Assembly: GCA_021736615.1 (NCBI GenBank)
Contig: JAIPFN010000069.1
Span: 1-5,828, forward strand
Length of the DNA: 5,828 nucleotides
Origin: Phycisphaerae bacterium
GTDB taxonomy: Bacteria; Planctomycetota; Phycisphaerae; Sedimentisphaerales; Anaerohalosphaeraceae
Direction: 5' to 3'
This document shows, one piece after another, positions 1 to 5,828 of this stretch. Numbering within the stretch: position 1 is the stretch's first letter; each line of letters begins with the position of its first letter. Under the pieces are notes generated by a model, which saw only the letters and a program-made list of their open reading frames with translations, did no database searches and was not told where the DNA came from. Made by a program: the position numbers and the translations under genes.

Positions 1-1467
1 GTCCATGAACTGTTCGTATGATGTGAACTGACGGGCATCGCCGGTCTTTGGTCCGATCTGCAAACCTGTAGTGGGGTCAGTGCCATTGTTGCAGGCAAGC
101 TCGAACACTTTGGCCCAGTTATAGTAACCCGTCAGGATGCAGCTTTCCTTGCCGAATGCGCTGATCGTAACGCAGCCGCTTGGCCCCCCTGCCCTGGCGT
201 CGACCATGTTTTTGTCGTTATACAGCATTTCCTTGATAATTACGTCGGTATTGAAAAGCGACGGCTGACCGAAACCGGCACGGACGACTTCGCAGGCTCG
301 CTTGAGAAAACTGTCGGGGTTCTTTGCGCTTAGCTGGATGCACGCACTCGGCTGGATGAGCCGCATTTCTTCGACGACATCGAGGATGAGGTATGATAAT
401 TCGTTGACGGCGTCTGCGCCCGTATCCGGGTGTACGCCGCCTACGTTTATCAAGGCGAAATCTGTATAGGTTCCGCTGGCCTCTTCGGTAATGCCCACCT
501 TCGGCGGTGCGGGGTGGTTATGGAACTTGACCCAGAAGCACTGTAGAAGTTCTCTTGCCTGTTCTTTTGTCAACTCGCCGGCGTCGATCTGCTTTTTATA
601 GAATGGGTAAAGGTTGTAATCCAAACGGCCGGGATTGAAAGAGTCCCAGGTATTGAGTTCTGAAATTACGCCGAGGTGGATAAACCAGTATGTCTGGAGG
701 GCCTCCTGGAAGGTTCTCGGCGCGTTTGCGGGAACGTGTTTACAAACCTCTGCGATATTGAGCAGTTCGGTTTTGCGGGTTTCATCGGATTCAACTTTTG
801 CAAGTTCCCTGACTTTATCTTCGCAGCGGCGGGCAAATGTCATGATCGCGTCACAGGCAATGTCCATGGCCTCAAGCTGCTGGCCCTTGTCATATGCGTC
901 GTGGTCGTTAAGGAAATCGAGTTTCTCGCGAGTCTCTGCAATCCTTTCCTTAAATCGGATCATTCCGTATTTATAAATTTTATCGTCCATGATAGCATGG
1001 CCGGGTGAACGCTGCTCCATAAACTCAGTAAAAACACCTGCATCGTAGGCCTGCTGCCATGGCTTTGTCATGCACTTAAACAATTTTTCCCGCATGGTCT
1101 TGCCGGACCAGAATGGGATAATCTTTTCCTCATAAACCTTACTAACGCTTTCGGGCACATCATAACGCGTTCTATCCCTCGTGCTCATAATACGGAAGTC
1201 TTCGAGGTCGTGGCAGCATAGTTCCGGGTAGGTCGGTGTTGCCTTTGGTGCAGGTCCCCTTTCGCCGACGATCAACTCGCCTTCGTTAATACAGATGGAC
1301 TTGTTTTCCATGATATACTTAAAAGACAACGCCCTGCAAACGGGGGTCGAGACCTGCATGGGAACGTCTGACTGGTAAAAATCCGTAATCAGTTCTGCCC
1401 GCTCCGACGAGATATACGGCAAGATTTCCAATGACTGCTGACGAAGCTTACTTACTCTTTCATTCAT
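1..1467 (-). CDS. Glycyl radical enzyme, HypD-like, N-terminal 489 residues (C-terminus beyond left edge)
   Basis: This is an anaerobic radical enzyme of the pyruvate formate-lyase superfamily: a glycine in the C-terminal loop carries the radical and passes it to an active-site cysteine. The reading frame is open from ATG at 1467 to the left edge. The start overlaps the activase stop by 8 bases, and translation is probably coupled. Visible landmarks are GELIVGE (63-69), FMEQRSPGH (149-157), ELNTWDSFNPG (270-280), APPKVGIT (320-327), TYTDF (333-337) and GGPSGCVTISAFGKE (427-441), with the presumed thiyl cysteine at C432. Compared from memory, it tracks Clostridioides difficile trans-4-hydroxy-L-proline dehydratase (HypD, about 790 aa) throughout. 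F149, H157, D275, S331, D336, F337 and Y448 match HypD pocket residues F152, H160, D278, S334, D339, F340 and Y450. The oddity is T434, where dehydratases and other eliminases have Glu (C-X-E). The family call is firm; the substrate is unknown. The glycyl loop and about 300 residues are missing. Confidence 0.93.
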   Translation of the reverse strand, partial: MNERVSKLRQQSLEILPYISSERAELITDFYQSDVPMQVSTPVCRALSFKYIMENKSICINEGELIVGERGPAPKATPTYPELCCHDLEDFRIMSTRDRTRYDVPESVSKVYEEKIIPFWSGKTMREKLFKCMTKPWQQAYDAGVFTEFMEQRSPGHAIMDDKIYKYGMIRFKERIAETREKLDFLNDHDAYDKGQQLEAMDIACDAIMTFARRCEDKVRELAKVESDETRKTELLNIAEVCKHVPANAPRTFQEALQTYWFIHLGVISELNTWDSFNPGRLDYNLYPFYKKQIDAGELTKEQARELLQCFWVKFHNHPAPPKVGITEEASGTYTDFALINVGGVHPDTGADAVNELSYLILDVVEEMRLIQPSACIQLSAKNPDSFLKRACEVVRAGFGQPSLFNTDVIIKEMLYNDKNMVDARAGGPSGCVTISAFGKESCILTGYYNWAKVFELACNNGTDPTTGLQIGPKTGDARQFTSYEQFMD

Positions 1468-2362
1468 TATAACTACCCGCCTTAACTTCTAAACCATAAC
1501 TTTCAAGAATTCCCGCCGCGGCCTTGACGTTTTCATCTTCGGCGTATTCGGCGCGAACGATATCGACAAAATTGATAAGGCGTTTGGCCTTCTCTCTTCC
1601 GCCGCTGTTGTACAACAAAAGTTCAATTAATGAAACATTTCTGAGCGTAGAAACAAACTCGCCCAGCGCTTTAATATTCGACTCGCTATCATTATATCCG
1701 GGAACAAACGGCATCCGAATGATAATATTTGCCCCGGATTCGTCCAACCACCTGATATTTCGTAAGATCGGCTTGTTGGAGACACCGGTTATCTTGCGGT
1801 GAATCTCATCATCGAGATGCTTGACATCGCACAAAAACAAATCGCCTAAAGGACGGACCCTTTTAACGACATCGAGCTTTGCATAACAGGTTGTATCGAC
1901 CGTCGTGTGAATACCGCGATTCCGGCATTCGTCAAGCAAAGCACAAAGCACGTCCGGCTGGGCCAGCGGTTCGCCGCCGGATATCGTTACACCCCCGCCG
2001 GATGAATCATAAAACATTATATCCTTTTCGATCTCGGCGACGATGTCGTTAATATCGCGTTCGGAACCGATAAGCTCACGGGCGGCGGGGATACACGCGT
2101 CAACACACTTGCAGCATTGGGTACATTTTTCGGCGACGGTAGTGATTACGCCGCCTTCAAACGAGATCGCATCATTCGGGCAGGCCTGTATGCATTGGCC
2201 GCAACCGATACAGCGGCTTTGGCGAAAGCCCAGTTCGGGACGAGTCCAGATACTTTCGGGGTTATGACACCACTTGCAATGCAGAGGACATCCCTTAAAG
2301 AATACGGTCGTCCGAATTCCGGGGCCATCGTGAATAGCATATTTCTTTATGTCAAAAATCAT
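1460..2362 (-). CDS. Glycyl-radical-enzyme activating protein (radical SAM, PflA-like with ferredoxin insert)
   Basis: This cytosolic radical SAM enzyme reductively cleaves S-adenosylmethionine and abstracts hydrogen from the conserved glycine of its partner, almost certainly the overlapping downstream gene. At the N-terminus, HDGPGIRTTVFFKGCPLHCKW holds the radical SAM cluster cysteines C25, C29 and C32 (C-X3-C-X2-C). A two-cluster ferredoxin insert follows, with C51/C54/C57/C61 and C80/C83/C86/C90, typical of activases for glycyl radical enzymes other than pyruvate formate-lyase. The SAM-binding SGGEPL motif is at 128-133, and DVKHLD (179-184) and RMPFVPGYND (216-225) are further family motifs. 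At 300 aa the length is normal. The ATG at 2362 is the only standard start after an in-frame upstream TAA, and it puts IFDIKKYAIHDGPG exactly where the family begins. Its ribosome binding site is poor (GAG six bases upstream). The activase precedes its partner, unlike the hypD-hypE order I recall in clostridia. Confidence 0.95.
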   Translation of the reverse strand: MIFDIKKYAIHDGPGIRTTVFFKGCPLHCKWCHNPESIWTRPELGFRQSRCIGCGQCIQACPNDAISFEGGVITTVAEKCTQCCKCVDACIPAARELIGSERDINDIVAEIEKDIMFYDSSGGGVTISGGEPLAQPDVLCALLDECRNRGIHTTVDTTCYAKLDVVKRVRPLGDLFLCDVKHLDDEIHRKITGVSNKPILRNIRWLDESGANIIIRMPFVPGYNDSESNIKALGEFVSTLRNVSLIELLLYNSGGREKAKRLINFVDIVRAEYAEDENVKAAAGILESYGLEVKAGSYNE

Positions 2363-2402
2363 TCTGGACTCATAAACAACATTTTATTTTTGCAAGCACA
2401 AC

Positions 2403-2431
2403 ATTATACTACAAAAATGGTCATTTTGCAA
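2403..2431 (-). promoter_or_regulatory. Sigma70-type promoter of the activase/glycyl radical enzyme operon
   Basis: On the minus strand, TTGCAA (2431-2426) is followed by exactly 17 bases and then a perfect TATAAT (2408-2403). Transcription would start near 2396, giving a leader of about 35 bases before the activase ATG at 2362. No better hexamer pair was seen in the spacer. This is sequence inference only. Confidence 0.7.
2414..2427. promoter_or_regulatory. Operator-like dyad between -35 and -10 of the activase promoter
   Basis: AAAATG-GT-CATTTT is a perfect 6+6 bp inverted repeat with a 2-base centre, lying in the promoter spacer and touching the -35 box. A repressor bound here would block RNA polymerase, which would suit an operon induced by substrate or by anoxia. 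The sequence is AT-rich and short, so chance is possible, and no regulator gene is present in the window. Confidence 0.35.
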
Positions 2432-2442
2432 ACATTTAATGT
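2432..2442. promoter_or_regulatory. Short palindrome directly upstream of the -35 box
   Basis: ACATT-T-AATGT is a perfect 5+5 bp palindrome that abuts the -35 hexamer of the activase promoter on its upstream side. Together with the dyad in the promoter spacer it could form a pair of protein-binding sites about one and a half to two helical turns apart. It resembles no operator I can name with confidence. Confidence 0.25.
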
Positions 2443-2727
2443 GGATTTCAGGCAGAAAAAGACAATATTGGCACGGGTAAAGTCATCTTTAATAAGGACT
2501 TACGCTAAATAGCCGATCCAGTGCCCGGGGAATTATATTGCCCCGATAACAGCCGCTAATCGCAATATTTACGGGACAAAACAGACATTCAAAGAAAAAC
2601 ATCGACAAACCGGCAAAGAAACGGTAAACCTATGGTCAACTTTTTCGAGGACATGACTGTACAGCCGTACGGAAAACGCTCAGATCACAATTACCGAAAT
2701 CGATCTCAACCGCAAGGCCGAAACCAA

Positions 2728-2745
2728 AATTCGTAATTCGTAATT
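2728..2745. repeat. AATTCGT short tandem repeat
   Basis: AATTCGT occurs twice head to tail and is followed by a further AATT, ending next to the terminator of the URO-D gene. It is only 18 bases long. It could be the edge of a dispersed intergenic repeat or a simple replication-slippage product; one window cannot tell these apart. Confidence 0.4.
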
Positions 2746-2770
2746 AAAAACTGGCCGCCAGACCAGTTTT
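2742..2770 (-). terminator. Probable intrinsic terminator of the URO-D family gene
   Basis: One base after the URO-D stop codon, the minus strand reads AAAACTGG (2770-2763), an 8-base loop, then CCAGTTTT (2754-2747) running on into TAATTA. The stem is a perfect 8 bp with a U-rich 3' side. Only four pairs are G-C, so termination may be moderate. The symmetric A/T arms would also permit some termination on the plus strand. Confidence 0.6.
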
Positions 2771-2771
2771 A

Positions 2772-3938
2772 TCAGTACCAGCTGTTTTCGTATGCGCCTT
2801 CGAACAGGGCTACTACGTTTTCTGGCGGAACGCCGCCCTGGATATTGTGGATGTTATTGAATACATATCCGCCGCCGGGCTTGAAGATTCTCATGGCTTC
2901 GGCGGCTTCTGCTTTGACATCTTTCGGGCTTGCAAATGGCAAAGTGTGCTGGCTGTCGCATCCTGCGCCCCAGAATACCATTTTCTTGCCGAACTCGTCT
3001 TTCAATTCCTGTGGGTCCATTCCGTCTGCACTTGTCTGGACCGGGTTTAGAATGTCAACGCCATTGTCGGACAGTTCGTTGATCAGAGACCTGCAGTTTC
3101 CGCAGGTGTGGTACCATATCTTCGCGTCGGTCAGGCTTCTGATGTGCTGGGTGAGTTTCTTCTGCCTTGGTTTGACGATATTCTTGTAAAAGTCAGCGCG
3201 GAACAACGGACCGGACTGGCCTGCAAGATCATCGCCGATCATAATAACATCGACAATATCGCCGACCGCTTCCATAAAACCAGTACAGTAATCGATCCAG
3301 AACTCGGCTATTTTATCCAATACAGCCTCACAGAATTCCTGATTTAAAATCGTATCCATAAGCCACTGTTCCAACCCCCGCATATACCAGCAGGTTTCAT
3401 AGACAACACCGTGTATACCGGTGCAAAGTGCGTATGGGGTTTCCTCACGCATTTTAAGGGCCTCTTCACGAACGCCTGTAAACCTTGTCGGATCGTTACC
3501 CTTGGGGAACGGGTAGTTAGCAACATCCTCAATGGTAGCGTCGGCTAGCGGGTGATGCGAAATGTCCATATAAAGATTCTGATCATCCGGCATGGACCAT
3601 ATGACACCGAACTCATCCTTCAGGTCGTGCCAGAGCCTTCCGTTTCTTTCGTTCTTTTCGATGCCGCCCTTGAAACTATCCGGCCCGTGCGCACAGATGT
3701 ATCGGGTGTCAACGTGAAATCTTTTCAAAACTTCTTCGCTTGGTTTTGCCAATTGCTGGACGGGATCAAGAATAACGATTTCTTCTTTCAGGCCAAGGTA
3801 ATCAAGGAGGTCCTTGTAAGCGTTCTTATGAATACCGGTCTGAAATCCGCCGAGATCGATCGGCACGCGGTCGGCTTCCTGGTGATTTATCGCTTTTAGA
3901 ACTCTTTCTCTCGAAGTCATTGTTTCTTTTTTCGACAT
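2772..3938 (-). CDS. URO-D superfamily protein, MtaA/CmuA-like corrinoid methyltransferase type
   Basis: This is a 388-residue cytosolic TIM-barrel protein of the uroporphyrinogen decarboxylase superfamily. That superfamily includes true heme-pathway HemE and methyltransferases that move methyl groups between corrinoids and thiols or other acceptors (MtaA, MtbA, CmuA). The N-terminus TSRERVLKAINHQEADRVPIDLG is the usual opening of the methyltransferase-like branch. H277-X-C279 in WYHTCGNC and C327 in FWGAGCDSQ reproduce the His-X-Cys...Cys zinc-binding pattern of MtaA-type enzymes, and C282 is an additional nearby cysteine. DILNPVQ (295-301), GGGYVFNNIHNIQGGVPPENV (355-375) and the C-terminal tail are also family-like. 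The zinc triad argues against HemE. ATG at 3938 was preferred over Met7 because AAGGGA lies 8 bases upstream of it. The gene has its own promoter and terminator. Substrate and methyl acceptor cannot be read from the sequence, and no corrinoid protein gene is visible nearby. Confidence 0.88.
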   Translation of the reverse strand: MSKKETMTSRERVLKAINHQEADRVPIDLGGFQTGIHKNAYKDLLDYLGLKEEIVILDPVQQLAKPSEEVLKRFHVDTRYICAHGPDSFKGGIEKNERNGRLWHDLKDEFGVIWSMPDDQNLYMDISHHPLADATIEDVANYPFPKGNDPTRFTGVREEALKMREETPYALCTGIHGVVYETCWYMRGLEQWLMDTILNQEFCEAVLDKIAEFWIDYCTGFMEAVGDIVDVIMIGDDLAGQSGPLFRADFYKNIVKPRQKKLTQHIRSLTDAKIWYHTCGNCRSLINELSDNGVDILNPVQTSADGMDPQELKDEFGKKMVFWGAGCDSQHTLPFASPKDVKAEAAEAMRIFKPGGGYVFNNIHNIQGGVPPENVVALFEGAYENSWY

Positions 3939-3973
3939 TTCTTATTCCCTTAAAAATTGACTTATAGCCGGTC

Positions 3974-4004
3974 AGAGGTGTAAGGCCTGGTTTCCGTGAC
4001 CTCT
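3974..4004 (-). promoter_or_regulatory. Foldable 5' leader of the URO-D family mRNA
   Basis: In the predicted untranslated leader, AGAGGT (4004-3999) can pair with ACCTCT (3979-3974) around a 19-base loop. A second helix, GGTCA (4001-3997) with TGACC (3974-3970), uses overlapping bases, so the two are mutually exclusive. This could be an RNA switch or simply chance complementarity. It matches no riboswitch class that I recognise. Confidence 0.3.
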
Positions 4005-4022
4005 ATTTTTTTATATGTCAGG

Positions 4023-4051
4023 ATACTATAATATTACAATTTCTCTGTCAA
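4023..4051 (-). promoter_or_regulatory. Sigma70-type promoter of the URO-D family gene
   Basis: The minus strand has a perfect TTGACA (4051-4046). At 17-base spacing it is followed by TAGTAT (4028-4023); an alternative -10, TATAGT (4030-4025), sits at 15-base spacing and matches the consensus better. Transcription would start near 4016 and leave a leader of about 78 bases containing the foldable element and AAGGGA before the ATG. Confidence 0.55.
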
Positions 4052-4178
4052 ACACAAAAAAAAAGTATCATTCACTTCCATTTTAGTATAAAATAACATA
4101 ATAAGCAAAAAAGTCAATCAAGACCTTGGCTGTTTTTCTCACTCTTTAATCTGATGAAATTTGAAGGGAAATGAGATT

Positions 4179-4955
4179 ATGAAGTAAAAAGGGTTCACGC
4201 TTATCGAACTGCTCGTTGTAATCGCTATTATCGCCTTGCTGCTTGCTATTTTGATGCCGTCACTGAGGCGAGCCAAAGAAGCGGGCAAGCGAATCCAATG
4301 TATGAATAATACCAAGAGCCTGGCGGCCGGCATGATAATGTATACCAATGACAATGACAGCGAGTTCCCCAAGGCCTGGACACGACCGAAATCGGAAAGT
4401 GACGGATGGCTCCTAGAGGTTGAAGGCCATAAGCAAAACCCGGCGGACGCGTCTAAAGAATTGCAACAAGATGCCATAAGAGGCGGACTTTTATACCCTT
4501 ACGTTGAAAATACAGAAGTTTATTACTGCCCGGTTGCTAAAAGCAATGAATTTCGCACATATTCGATGACACAAGCTCTTAATGGCTTTTATGGTGCAGC
4601 CGGTGGGGAGATTCTGAAAAAGATTTCTCAAGTGAGGAATTCTTCCGGGCGGATCCTGTTTTTAGACGATTATGCTAAAGACTGGGACGCGTGCTGGATG
4701 ATCTATAACAACCAGACAAAGTGGTGGAATACAACGCCTATTCGGCATGGTTCCGGAGGCAATGTGTTCAGCTTTGTTGACGGGCATGCAGATTTTCATC
4801 TTTGGAGGGATGATAGAACAATCAAACTGGCGGAACGATGCTATGAAGAAAATACAGCCGGTGATCTAAGCGCCCCTGCCCAACCTGGAAATGAAGATAT
4901 ATTCTGGGCTCAGAGGGCCACGTGGGGAACTTTAGACTATACACCAACACCGTGA
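4179..4955 (+). CDS. Prepilin-type N-terminal domain protein with H-Xn-DG motif; in-frame TAA at codon 3
   Basis: This is a pseudopilin-like protein of the kind greatly expanded in Planctomycetota and Lentisphaerota. The N-terminal KGFTLIELLVVIAIIALL is a type IV prepilin signal: cleavage after the glycine, mature Phe1 and Glu5, then one hydrophobic helix. After the helix come a short Lys/Arg-rich stretch, MYTNDND, YYCPV, ILFLDDYAKDWD, and near the C-terminus RHGSGGNVFSFVDGHADF, the H-Xn-DG signature (here ten residues between H and DG; nine is usual). The expected start ATG-AAG at 4179, with GAAGGG about 10 bases upstream, is followed by TAA (4185-4187) and then AAA-GGG in the same frame. 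One substitution (AAA to TAA) explains this. The only conventional in-frame restart before the membrane helix ends is TTG at 4236, which would remove most of the signal. The rest is open to TGA at 4955 without frameshift. It may be a recent pseudogene, a sequencing error or an unusual start. The function of such proteins is largely unknown. Confidence 0.8.
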
Positions 4956-5086
4956 GTGCGGTTTTGTTGTGTTTTGTGTCAAGTGACTGGCCGGCGCTGG
5001 CGCTTAGGGCTGTTGTTTTCCAATAATTCGCAGTGAAGTCTTCTATACCTGGTGACTTTGAGAACATGTATCCGGCAAAGTTCAAA

Positions 5087-5123
5087 GACAAAAACTCCGC
5101 CGATCAATTTGCAATCGGCGGAG
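5087..5123 (-). terminator. Intrinsic terminator of the peptidase gene
   Basis: The minus strand carries a perfect 10-bp, GC-rich stem, CTCCGCCGAT (5123-5114) with ATCGGCGGAG (5104-5095), around a 9-base loop. It is followed at once by TTTTTGTCTTT. It lies about 50 bases after the peptidase stop codon. The plus-strand side has no T-run, so it is a one-way terminator for the peptidase transcript and not a shared one for the converging prepilin gene. Confidence 0.88.
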
Positions 5124-5170
5124 ATGTAGATTTGGTTACCTGCCTGACATTTTCATTAGAGGAAATATTA

Positions 5171-5828
5171 TCAATCTCCCTTTTGGCCGTTCTTGATGAA
5201 CTGTTCTGCAAAATATTTTGGGGTCAGATGCTCACCTGTCGAGCGAAGGATCATTTCGTTCCAGTCATTGACGGCACCGGGGCCGAAGACCTGGTCGCGG
5301 AAATACCGGCCTATTCGCTTGTCGCCTACATAACTTACACCCGCATCGCTTTTAAGCTTAAGAATATCTTTGACGATGTGGTTGTGCCACTGCGAGGCCA
5401 GCAGTTCGCCGAGCATGTAATTGTGATAGTAGCAACTTGCCACGGTGAAATGCAGTTTCGAGGCCCAGCCGGCGTCCGGCTTGCCCTCCGGTCTGTTGAC
5501 AAACTGATACTTCTCGACCATATCCCACCACAGGGTGTTCAAATCCTGATCTGGATCGGCATAGACGGCCCTTTCAAAGTTATACATCACCATCGCCCAT
5601 CGGGCAAAAAGTATCTGCTGGAACTGGAGGTACTGGAATGCAACCTCTTCCACTTCTTCTCGCCGGGCATCGCTCAGGCCGAGCATCTGCTGCATCGACG
5701 CGGCATTGCGTGACAAACGTCCGAAGAACATTGCGGCGGCTTCGGTGGTGAAAGTGTGGGCAGGCTCCCGGAGCAGCCAAGGCTCGGAGGGATCGTGATA
5801 CTTGAAATAGACCGCGTGTCCCAGTTCG
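5171..5828 (-). CDS. ACE-like zinc metallopeptidase (family M2), C-terminal 218 residues
   Basis: This is a gluzincin-type zinc peptidase resembling angiotensin-converting enzyme. The right edge cuts it inside the HELGH motif: the last base of the probable first His codon is at 5828, and the first complete codon, Glu, starts at 5827. Counting that Glu as 1, the second zinc His is H4 and the likely third ligand is E29 in FTTEAAAMFFG. Downstream, FARWAMVMYNFERAVY (74-89), DLNTLWWDMVEKYQ (95-108) and KLHFTVASCYY (124-134) match the ACE-type fold, with H126 at the position of ACE His513 and Y133 near Tyr520. The end, with WNEMILRSTGE and YFAEQF, also resembles ACE C-termini. An internal ATG at 5731 is not the start, because the frame stays open and conserved upstream of it. 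Family M3 oligopeptidases share this architecture and are the main alternative. The N-terminal half and any signal peptide lie outside the window. Confidence 0.82.
   Translation of the reverse strand, partial: ELGHAVYFKYHDPSEPWLLREPAHTFTTEAAAMFFGRLSRNAASMQQMLGLSDARREEVEEVAFQYLQFQQILFARWAMVMYNFERAVYADPDQDLNTLWWDMVEKYQFVNRPEGKPDAGWASKLHFTVASCYYHNYMLGELLASQWHNHIVKDILKLKSDAGVSYVGDKRIGRYFRDQVFGPGAVNDWNEMILRSTGEHLTPKYFAEQFIKNGQKGD

Larger units (their letters stand above)
2363..2771. other. Intergenic spacer between the URO-D gene and the activase operon
   Basis: This is about 410 bases without a convincing gene. From the activase side it holds the operon leader, promoter and two dyads (2363-2442); then a stretch with no recognised element apart from a weak hairpin, CGGGG (2526-2530) with CCCCG (2541-2545) around a 10-base AT loop; then an AATTCGT repeat (2728-2745); and finally the terminator of the URO-D gene (2742-2770). 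The open frames crossing it give low-complexity, family-less translations and are not called. Confidence 0.6.

Noticed and set aside
635..1008. Two overlapping plus-strand open frames of 110-113 codons
   Set aside because: Both lie antisense within the glycyl radical enzyme, whose conserved motifs cover the same bases. They are frame shadows.
2117..2512. 131-codon plus-strand frame crossing the activase start and its promoter
   Set aside because: It is antisense to the ferredoxin insert of the activase and continues into promoter sequence. It has no ribosome binding site or family pattern.
2526..2545. CGGGG/CCCCG hairpin in the spacer
   Set aside because: The stem is only 5 bp with a 10-base loop and no T-run on either strand. 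It is too weak to call a terminator or an RNA element.
2554..2743. Plus-strand frame in the spacer, including ATG at 2632 with about 34 codons
   Set aside because: The translation is basic and low in complexity, without a good ribosome binding site, and ends in the AATTCGT repeat. There is no support for a real small gene.
4027..4102. TATAAT, TATAAA and CATAAT as plus-strand -10 boxes for the prepilin gene
   Set aside because: None has an acceptable -35 hexamer at 16-18 bases, and the region is generally AT-rich.
4993..5004. GGCGCT tandem repeat after the prepilin gene as a terminator
   Set aside because: The possible pairings have 3-4 bp stems with poor loops, so no terminator can be supported despite T-rich sequence nearby.
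5033..5713. 226-codon open frame on the plus strand
   Set aside because: It is antisense to the peptidase, whose M2/M3 motifs are clear, and it runs across that gene's terminator. Its translation shows no recognisable family pattern.

Overview
The window looks like part of the chromosome of an anaerobic or facultatively anaerobic member of the PVC group, most likely a planctomycete of the Phycisphaerae/Sedimentisphaerales kind. This is inferred from gene content: a stand-alone prepilin-type 'GFTLIELLVVIAII' protein with a C-terminal H-Xn-DG motif, a URO-D superfamily protein and an oxygen-sensitive glycyl radical enzyme together. No rRNA, tRNA, insertion sequence or CRISPR array was seen.

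Layout. (1) 1-2442, minus strand: a two-gene unit. A strong sigma70-type promoter at 2403-2431, overlaid and flanked by small dyads, drives a radical-SAM glycyl-radical-enzyme activase (2362-1460). An 8-base overlap leads into the glycyl radical enzyme itself (1467 to the left edge; the first 489 residues are present and the glycyl-radical C-terminus lies outside). (2) 2443-2771: a mostly empty spacer with a short 7-bp repeat and a probable intrinsic terminator. (3) 3938-2772, minus strand: a URO-D/MtaA-like methyltransferase-family protein with its own promoter and a foldable leader. (4) 3939-4178: a divergent AT-rich intergenic region. (5) 4179-4955, plus strand: a pseudopilin-like protein whose expected N-terminus is interrupted by TAA at codon 3. 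(6) 5087-5828, minus strand: the C-terminal half of an ACE-like (M2) zinc peptidase, cut by the right edge at its HELGH motif and followed by a textbook terminator.

How the genes may work together. The activase is expected to install the glycyl radical on its downstream partner. That enzyme resembles trans-4-hydroxy-L-proline dehydratase (HypD) along its whole visible length and keeps the residues I recall as lining the HypD substrate pocket. However, the Cys-X-Glu motif of the dehydratase/eliminase branch is Cys-Val-Thr, so the usual general base is absent. This is the most interesting point in the window: a HypD-like pocket with altered chemistry. The URO-D protein has the His-X-Cys...Cys zinc-site pattern of corrinoid-linked methyltransferases, but a terminator and a separate promoter stand between it and the glycyl radical operon, so a shared pathway is only a hypothesis. 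The prepilin-like gene and the peptidase appear unrelated to these.
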